A DNA stretch of 43,940 nt from Candidatus Ornithomonoglobus merdipullorum. GTDB lineage: Bacteria > Bacillota > Clostridia > UBA1381. Of this stretch, positions 15,255 to 22,900 are shown one piece after another. Location of the stretch: positions 1 to 43,940 of the forward strand of contig DVNB01000106.1 in assembly GCA_018714695.1 (NCBI GenBank). The letters run 5' to 3'. The position numbers and the translations under genes are program-made. The notes beneath the pieces were generated by a model. It searched no databases and was not told where the DNA came from. It was given only the letters and a program-made list of their open reading frames with translations. Each line of letters begins with the position of its first letter. Positions within the stretch are counted from its first letter, which is position 1.

Positions 15255-18200
15255 ATGCTTAAAAAAATCATAAAAACGGCTGTGCCGGCAATGCTTGCAT
15301 TGGCGGTCACGGTATCGTCATTTGCGGAGGTGAGTGTAATGGCGTATTATAAGGATACTAACGGCACGTCAAACGATAACGGAGACGGCACATACACAAA
15401 TCCGGTCATGAACACCGATGTTGCGGATCCGGATGTTATATGCGCGCCGGGACCGGACGGCAAGGAGGCATATTACATGGTCAGCACGGCTATGCAGTAT
15501 TCACCGGGCTGCCCCATAATGAAGTCCACAGACCTTGTGAACTGGGAGACAGTGAACTATCTGTACGACTCGCTCGACTATGACAGCGATGCGCTCTCGC
15601 TCCGCAACGGTCAGCAGGCGTACGGAAACGGACAGTGGGCGACGAGCATAAGGTATAATGAGGCAACCAAGATGTTCTTTATCCTCACGTTCTCGTATAC
15701 CACCGGAACAACACAGGTCTATACCTCGTATGATGTTGAAAACGGACCGTGGAAGAAATCGGAGTTCAGGGTATTCCATGACCCGTCGATATTCATAGAT
15801 ACCGATGGCAGGATATATGTGTACTACGGTCAGAACTCGCTCTACTGCAAGGAGCTCATAGAGGAGGACGGATATCTTTATCTCAAGGAGGAGGAGAACG
15901 ACCCCGATAATGCCGGGGTAAATGTCATTCCCGACATGGGTGATTTCGAGGTCCCCGATACGATATATAAGGATGCCGAGCCTCCCACGGAGTTTTACAT
16001 AAAGGGCGAGGGCACACATGCGTATAAGATAGACGGCAAGTACTATCTCATTTCGATAACATGGCCCACTGGCAAGGTATGGCCTGACCGCGATGAGTAT
16101 TGGAAACGCGGTGAGATATGCTTTAGGAGCATCCCCGACGAGAACGGAGAACACCATCCTTACGGACCGTTCGAGGGGATGCTGATCATGAATCAGACCG
16201 CTGATTTTGACGGCTACATAGGCGGAGGCGGCGTGGGTCAAGGCGGTATGACCAACGCTATAGGCGGAAGCAACCGTTCGAGTGAGGGAAATTGGTACGG
16301 TATCATATTCCAGGACAGAGGAGCAGTGGGAAGATGTCCTCTGCTTGTAAATGTTGACTGGAATACGCCCGGCTATGAGGGCTGGCCGATGATGAGCGCC
16401 GCAGAGACGGGGACCATACCCGCCGACAGCGGAGAGAAGAGCGAAATAAAGTCGCTTACGAAGCCGGATGAGTTCAATAACGGTGACAAAATAAACTACG
16501 CGCCTATCATGACGGCCGAGCCTGAGATCGAGCTGACCGAGGCGCGCGCGGCTGAACCTGCGGTGATAAGCGCCGTATACGCGTATCAGGACGAGAACGG
16601 GCAGGAGCAGCGTATACCGATAGGAAATGTGACTAATGACGGCAGCGGCTGGAGCGAGCTTTCAGGGAGCTTTACCACCGGCAGCACTCTGACTTATGGG
16701 CGTATCGAGATCTCCGGCGGCGATCCCGATGTTGATTTTTATCTGGATGACGCGTCGCTGCGTGATGCGGAAGAGACCGAGTATCTTCAGAACGGAGAAA
16801 TGAGCGGCAATGACGGTGAGTCGCCCTGGTGGTGGGGACCGACGAGCGTATGGGATAATGCCGCAGGCGGCAATGTAGATACATCGAGCATAGTGACAGA
16901 TCTGTCGGAATTCCATAGTGCGGCACCGTCTATGTACGTGTACGGCAGAGAGAGCGAACAGGCAGGAGCTATGCAGTACATAAACGGCGATGGGGATAAC
17001 CCGATAGCTCCGGAAACCGAGTACGACTTCAGCGTATGGGTAAAGGCAGTGCCTCCCGAGCCGTCGGAGCCGGATCCTGATTCGGGCTATGTCGAGAACG
17101 GTGAATACATTATAAACGGCAGCATGGAAGATGTCTACGAGGGACACCCGAGCTATTGGGACGCACATGGCAATGCTGTAGTTACCGCTGATGAAACAGA
17201 GTTTACTGACGGCACGATCGGACTTAAGGTGAGCGGCAGAGCTTCCGCGGAGGACGGCGTAATGCAGTATGTAAGCGCCGACTTTAAGGCGGGCAGGGAG
17301 TACAGACTCACGTTCAATGTAAAGACGGATGAGGCGGATACCGTAAAGGCGGTGCTTTTGAGCAATTATTCAACTGAAATACCGATCGTCAGCGGCAGCA
17401 CGGCGGCGGGAGAATGGACAGAGCTCAGCAGCGTGTTCACCGCTCCGGATGATTTTGACGGCGGATATATAAAGTTTATAACGGAGAATACCGCTGCCGA
17501 CTTTTATATGGATGAGGCATCGATGCCTATGCTCACGGATCTTGGCACACAGCTGATAGTAAACGGTGGTTTCGAAACAGAGATCGCCCCGTGGGTGCCG
17601 AGGTACAATAACGGAACCGGTCTTGAGCTGAGCGCCGAGGCAGCAGAGGGAAGCGGAAGCCTGTATGTGACCGGAAGAACACAGACAGGTGATGGACCCA
17701 TGTATGATGTTACAGGAAAGATCGATCGTCAGCGTGAGTATAAAGTGAGAGCTATGGTCCGTTACGACGAGGGTCCTGATACGAAAACCTTTAATCTTAC
17801 AATGGAGCACGTTAACGATAATGGTGATATGGGTTGGTATGTGCTTGGCAGTGTTGAGGCAGTAAGAGGCGAATGGTGTGAGATAACCGGAACTGCTGTG
17901 ATCGATGACAGCATCGGAGTGAAGGAAAACAGACTTTATTTTGAAACAACATACAACAGTCCGGCCGATCCCGAGAACGATCTTATGGATTTCTATGTTG
18001 ACGCTGTATCGGTTGTGGAACTTCCGGCGGAGGAATGGGTATCACGTGAGGAGGGCGAGCATGAATATAACGGTTCGAATCTCGATCTCGTGTGGCAGTG
18101 GAATCATAACCCCGATAACAGATATTGGTCTCTCACCGAACGCGAGGGGTATCTCAGACTGAAAACAGGAAGTGTTGTTGAGAACATACAGCAGGCGCGC

Positions 18201-19829
18201 AACACGCTCACGCAGCGCACCTTTGGTCCCGAGTGTTCAGGTTGGATCTCAATGGACACAGCCAATATGAAGAACGGCGACTACGCAGGGCTTGCGGCAC
18301 TTCAGTCGAAATATGGATTTATAGGCGTCAAAAAATATGGCGGAAAACGGTATATCGTTTACGTGCACACAGATTCTCAGCCTGCCGACCGGGATGAGAT
18401 GATGAATGTCGTTCCCGATGAGCAGATAATTGCGGAACTGGAGCAGGATGTCGTGTATCTTAAGAGTGAGTACACATTTGATGGAACCGTAAGCGGTGAC
18501 ACCGTAACGTTTTACTATAGCACGGACGAAGTGAATTGGACAAAGGCGGCGACGCTTGGTGATCTTGAATACAGTATGCTTCACTTCACCGGATACAAAT
18601 TCGCGTTGTTCAACTTTGCGACAAATTCTGTAGGAGGCTACGTTGATTTTGATTATTTCAGAGTTGACGATAAGCTCAGCGGCAGAGGCGGTGAAATTGA
18701 AACGGACGCTAAGCTTGGAGAAGTTACTGACGGCATACTCAATGTAAACGCAGAGATCACGGATCCGTATTATCGAGGTATGACGGTATATGCCGCGGCA
18801 TATGATGAGAGCGGCAGATTGATAGCGTTGGATTCGGCGGAGACCGACGGCAGTACAGAGTGCACATTCGGTCTTAATATCGGAGACGCGGAGAACTACA
18901 GCGTGAAGCTGTATGCGTGGGACGGAATGGAGCCGCTTGCTGAGGCAACGCAGGCTCGTGAAGCGGGGACGGTAACGCCTGCTGAATTTATGGAAAATGT
19001 ACGTTCAGCGCTGTCTGAGAACGAGGCACCTGGTATAACCGAAGAGAGGCAGGGGACTGATTACGGAACACTGCAGAAATATACGTATTATTCCGAAACG
19101 GCAAAGCGCGACACCAATGTGAATGTTCTGCTCCCGCCGGGCTATGACGAGAACCGCGAGTATCCGGTGCTCTATATGCTTCACGGCTATTGGGGCAATG
19201 AGGATTCGCTGCTTGATGCGGGCGATCCGTCCTTAAAGCTCAGACAGATACTCGGCAATCTCATAGAGGACGGAGAGGCGGAGGAGATGATAGTGGTGTT
19301 CCCATACATCTTCTGCAGTGAGGATAAGCCTTACTGCACAGCGCTGGATCTTGAAAACACGCTGTGCTACGATAACTTCATAAACGACCTCACAACGAGC
19401 CTTATGCCGTTTATCGAGGAGAATTTCTCGGTAAAGACCGGACGTGAGAACACAGCCATAACCGGTTTCTCACAGGGCGGCAGGGAAGCGCTGTTTATAG
19501 GCATAACGCGCTCCGACCTGTTCGGCTATGTCGGCGGCGTATGTCCGGCTCCGGGACTTACACCGGGCGCGGATCTGAGCCAGCATCCGGGGCAGCTTGA
19601 GGAGAGCGAGCTTAAGATCGACAAGTCGAAAGGCGAGCCGTATCTCCTTATGGTGAGCGCGGCGGTAAACGACAGTGTGGTAGGCGATGCGCCGTATAAT
19701 TATCATAATATCCTGACACGGAACGGTGAGGATCACGTATGGCACACAGTCACCAACGGCGATCATGGCGGTAATTCGATAAGACCTCATTTTTATAATT
19801 TTGTAAAGGCGATATTTAAAGCTGAATAA
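15255..19829 (+). CDS. Secreted GH43 (xylosidase/arabinofuranosidase type) with CBMs, GH43 C2 domain and CE1 esterase
   Basis: A 1,524-residue protein. Order: signal peptide (1 to about 30); GH43 domain with Asp58 (VADPDVI), Asp176 (FHDPSIFID) and Glu252 (KGEGTHAYK), to about residue 400; CBM4/9-like sequence including a half-swapped copy (about 434-600) and two complete copies (about 616-930); the concanavalin-like GH43 C2 domain (934-1146, starting near SNLDLVWQWNHNP); the recurring domain (1152-1236); and a CE1/esterase-D hydrolase (about 1241-1524) with Ser1406 (GFSQGG), Asp1473 and His1504. CE1 domains beside xylanolytic domains are often feruloyl or acetylxylan esterases, so it should cut side chains while GH43 removes pentose. 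In relatives the C2 domain normally packs on the GH43 propeller; here about 530 residues separate them. It is probably co-transcribed with the gene before it. Confidence 0.9.
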   Translation: MLKKIIKTAVPAMLALAVTVSSFAEVSVMAYYKDTNGTSNDNGDGTYTNPVMNTDVADPDVICAPGPDGKEAYYMVSTAMQYSPGCPIMKSTDLVNWETVNYLYDSLDYDSDALSLRNGQQAYGNGQWATSIRYNEATKMFFILTFSYTTGTTQVYTSYDVENGPWKKSEFRVFHDPSIFIDTDGRIYVYYGQNSLYCKELIEEDGYLYLKEEENDPDNAGVNVIPDMGDFEVPDTIYKDAEPPTEFYIKGEGTHAYKIDGKYYLISITWPTGKVWPDRDEYWKRGEICFRSIPDENGEHHPYGPFEGMLIMNQTADFDGYIGGGGVGQGGMTNAIGGSNRSSEGNWYGIIFQDRGAVGRCPLLVNVDWNTPGYEGWPMMSAAETGTIPADSGEKSEIKSLTKPDEFNNGDKINYAPIMTAEPEIELTEARAAEPAVISAVYAYQDENGQEQRIPIGNVTNDGSGWSELSGSFTTGSTLTYGRIEISGGDPDVDFYLDDASLRDAEETEYLQNGEMSGNDGESPWWWGPTSVWDNAAGGNVDTSSIVTDLSEFHSAAPSMYVYGRESEQAGAMQYINGDGDNPIAPETEYDFSVWVKAVPPEPSEPDPDSGYVENGEYIINGSMEDVYEGHPSYWDAHGNAVVTADETEFTDGTIGLKVSGRASAEDGVMQYVSADFKAGREYRLTFNVKTDEADTVKAVLLSNYSTEIPIVSGSTAAGEWTELSSVFTAPDDFDGGYIKFITENTAADFYMDEASMPMLTDLGTQLIVNGGFETEIAPWVPRYNNGTGLELSAEAAEGSGSLYVTGRTQTGDGPMYDVTGKIDRQREYKVRAMVRYDEGPDTKTFNLTMEHVNDNGDMGWYVLGSVEAVRGEWCEITGTAVIDDSIGVKENRLYFETTYNSPADPENDLMDFYVDAVSVVELPAEEWVSREEGEHEYNGSNLDLVWQWNHNPDNRYWSLTEREGYLRLKTGSVVENIQQARNTLTQRTFGPECSGWISMDTANMKNGDYAGLAALQSKYGFIGVKKYGGKRYIVYVHTDSQPADRDEMMNVVPDEQIIAELEQDVVYLKSEYTFDGTVSGDTVTFYYSTDEVNWTKAATLGDLEYSMLHFTGYKFALFNFATNSVGGYVDFDYFRVDDKLSGRGGEIETDAKLGEVTDGILNVNAEITDPYYRGMTVYAAAYDESGRLIALDSAETDGSTECTFGLNIGDAENYSVKLYAWDGMEPLAEATQAREAGTVTPAEFMENVRSALSENEAPGITEERQGTDYGTLQKYTYYSETAKRDTNVNVLLPPGYDENREYPVLYMLHGYWGNEDSLLDAGDPSLKLRQILGNLIEDGEAEEMIVVFPYIFCSEDKPYCTALDLENTLCYDNFINDLTTSLMPFIEENFSVKTGRENTAITGFSQGGREALFIGITRSDLFGYVGGVCPAPGLTPGADLSQHPGQLEESELKIDKSKGEPYLLMVSAAVNDSVVGDAPYNYHNILTRNGEDHVWHTVTNGDHGGNSIRPHFYNFVKAIFKAE

Positions 19830-19834
19830 AAAGT

Positions 19835-19891
19835 AAGGGCTGCAGCAAAGGAGCGTTTTTAATGCTCATTTGCTGCAGCCCTTTTATTTTT
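19835..19891 (+). terminator. Strong intrinsic terminator after the GH43-CE1 gene
   Basis: AAGGGCTGCAGCAAA (19835-19849) and TTTGCTGCAGCCCTT (19869-19883) form a perfect 15-bp stem. The 19-nt loop contains a smaller GAGC/GCTC stem, and TTATTTTT follows. Confidence 0.9.
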
Positions 19892-19918
19892 ACCGATTTA
19901 TTATATATTAATTCTAAG

Positions 19919-19955
19919 TTTGATAATGTACTCTTATATGTATTTGGTATATAAT
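19919..19955 (+). promoter_or_regulatory. Promoter of the double-GH43 operon with shared box
   Basis: TTTGATAATG (19919-19928) is 31 bp (start to start) from TATAAT (19950-19955). The -35 position holds TGTACT (19927-19932), a weak hexamer, 17 bp from the -10. The leader to ATG 19997 is about 35 nt. Confidence 0.72.
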
Positions 19956-19996
19956 AAAAAATAATGTTAAAAGACATGTTTGAAGGGAGTGTTTTT

Positions 19997-22900
19997 ATGA
20001 AGTCTAAAAGATTTATCTCAGCGGTCACGTCATTTGTCCTGACTGCGTCGTGCGTCGCATTGCCCGGTGCGGGTGCAGCGGCGGATGATGGGGATGTGTC
20101 ATTGATGAGCTATTATACGACCAACGGCGCTTCGTCGGATAATGGTGACGGTACATATAAAAATCCGGTGCTGTACACAGACGTTGCGGATCCGGATGTA
20201 ATATGCGCGCCGGGACCGGACGGGAAGGAAGCGTATTATATGGTGAGCACTGCAATGAGCAGCTCGCCGGGTTGTCCGATCATGAAATCGTATGATCTTG
20301 TGAATTGGGAAACTGTAAGCTATCTCTATGACAGTCTTGATTTTAATAACGATGCTCTGGCACTCAGGAACGGCAAGCAGGCTTACGGCTGGGGTCAGTG
20401 GGCAACGAGCATAAAATACGATAAGGTAAAGGAGCAGTTCTATATTCTTTTGTTCTCTTATACCACCGGCACTACTCAGATATACACCACAAAGGATATC
20501 GAGAACGGACCGTGGAAGAAGTCGGACCTCAGATGCTATCACGACTCGTCGATCTTCATTGATGACAACGGAGAGGTGTATGTGTTCTACGGACAGAACG
20601 AATTCTACTGCATGCATCTGATAGAGGAGGACGGATATCTGCGTGAGGATCCGAAGTATCAGAACTATACCGACGGAAACGACGGAGTGCGGATAATAGA
20701 AGATTCCGGTGATTATTATGTTCCCGATTTTATTGATTCACAGTATGCGGGTGTTGAAAAGGGAACGCTTGCGGATCAGATGGATGATTTCATCATCCGC
20801 GGCGAGGGCTGCCATGCGTATAAGGTGGATGGCGTGTATTACCTCATATTCATCACGTGGCCGGGCGGCGATATATGGAGGCGCAGTGAGGCGTGCTTTA
20901 GGAGCGTGGCGGACGAAAATGGTGAGCATCATATCTACGGCCCATATGAGGGAATGATGGTCATGAGCGAAAACGTCAAATACGACGGGTACACCGGCGG
21001 ACAGGGCGTTGCGCAGGGCGGCATCACGAACGCTATAGGCGGAGATGTGAGAAGCTCAGACGGAAAATGGTACGGCATCATATATCAGGATCGCGGCGCG
21101 GTGGGAAGATGCCCGATGCTTGTAAATGTTGACTGGAACAAGGAAGGCTACGAGGGCTGGCCGATGATGTCGGTCGCGGAAACGGGCGATATACCGGATG
21201 AGAGCGGCGAGGCGAGCGAGATAAAGAGTCTTGTTGAGTCGGATGAATTCGATAACGGAACTAAGCGGACGACACCGCAGATAATCACAAAGCCGGAGGC
21301 GGAGGTCGAGCTTCAGGAGGCTGCCGAGCCTGTGGAGCTTGCCGAGGCGGCGACCGGGCCGGTGACCTTTAATTTCATATTGAAAAACAACTACTGGCAG
21401 GATGTGACCGCGGCTTCGGAGTCAGTTCAGCCGAACGAATGGACTCAGCTTACGGGTGAGTTTACAGTCCCCGACGATTGGACAGGCGGGTATATAGCGG
21501 TAAACACAAGCGGTTCAACGACAGATTTCTATGTTGACGACTGCTCGGTAAAGGACTCGTCGAGAACGGAGATATTGCAGACAGGCGATATGGAAGGGAT
21601 CGACACCGAGAATAACGGCGTATGGTACTGGGGTATCAATAATGACGGCGGAGCAGGCACAGCGACAGCCTCGGATGAGGCTTACAGCGGAGCTCACTCG
21701 CTGTTCATAAGCGGCAGAGCGGATGCCGGAGTCGGAGCTATGCAGTACGTTGAGCTAACGCCGGGAGAAACATACACTGTGTCGGCATGGGTGAAATTCA
21801 AGGGTGACACAGTGACGGAGCCGGATCCGGTACCGGAGAACGGCTATGAGCTTTCCGGCAGCTACATAAGCAACGGCGACATGGAAAGCGTGAATGGTGA
21901 CGGCACTCCAAGTTACTGGGGAGCGAGCGGCACGGCAGCGGTGACCTCGAATGATATCGAGTATGCGGGCGGAAGCAGGAGCATGAAGATAGCGGACAGA
22001 GCGTCAGCCTCCGATGGAGCTATGCAGTATACGAGCGCCGATACAAAAGCTGACAAGACGTATAAGGTCAGCATGAAGATCAAGTCGGATCAGACCGATA
22101 CATTCAAATTTATATTCCAGAATAATTTCTGGCAGGATATGACGGTCGTTTCCCAGGAGGTAAACGCCGGGGAATGGACGGAGATCAGCGGCTATTTCGA
22201 TACGCCGGACGATTTTGACGGCGGCTCGATAAGAATAGTGAGCGAGAACACAAATGCGGATTTCTATGTTGATGATGTTATGATGCAGCTTGCGACCGAG
22301 GTCGGGGTTGATATAGTAACGAATGGCGGCTTTGAGGATGGATTGTCGCCGTGGACAGGACGCTACGGAGATGTGAAAGTTGAGCTGAGCAGTGACGCGC
22401 ACAGCGGCAGTAACAGCGCGTATGTTTCAAATCGTACGGATACTGGTCAGGGTGTGAAACTTGATATTGCCGAGGGGCTGATGGAAACTCCGCGTGAATA
22501 TACCGTAAGCGCTTGGATCAAATACGATGAAGGACCGGACGAAAAGACCTTCAACCTCACTGTTGAAAGCGACAGCGCGACTTCTCCGTATACGGTGCTT
22601 GCTTCAGGTACAGTAAAGAAGGGCGAATGGTGCGAGATCACCGGTACGGCCACTCTCGGCAGTGAGATCGGAACGGTAAAGAGCATATATATCGAAACGC
22701 CTTGGAGCGCGACTCCGACAGCCAACGATCTGATGCCGTATTACGTTGACGACGTATCGGTGATAAAGCAGCCCGAGGTCGAGTGGGAGACTGTTCAGGA
22801 GGGCGAGAACGACTATAACGGCTCGAATCTCAAGCTTGTATGGCAGTGGAACCATAATCCCGACAACAGATATTGGTCTCTTACAGAGCGTCCGGGCTAC

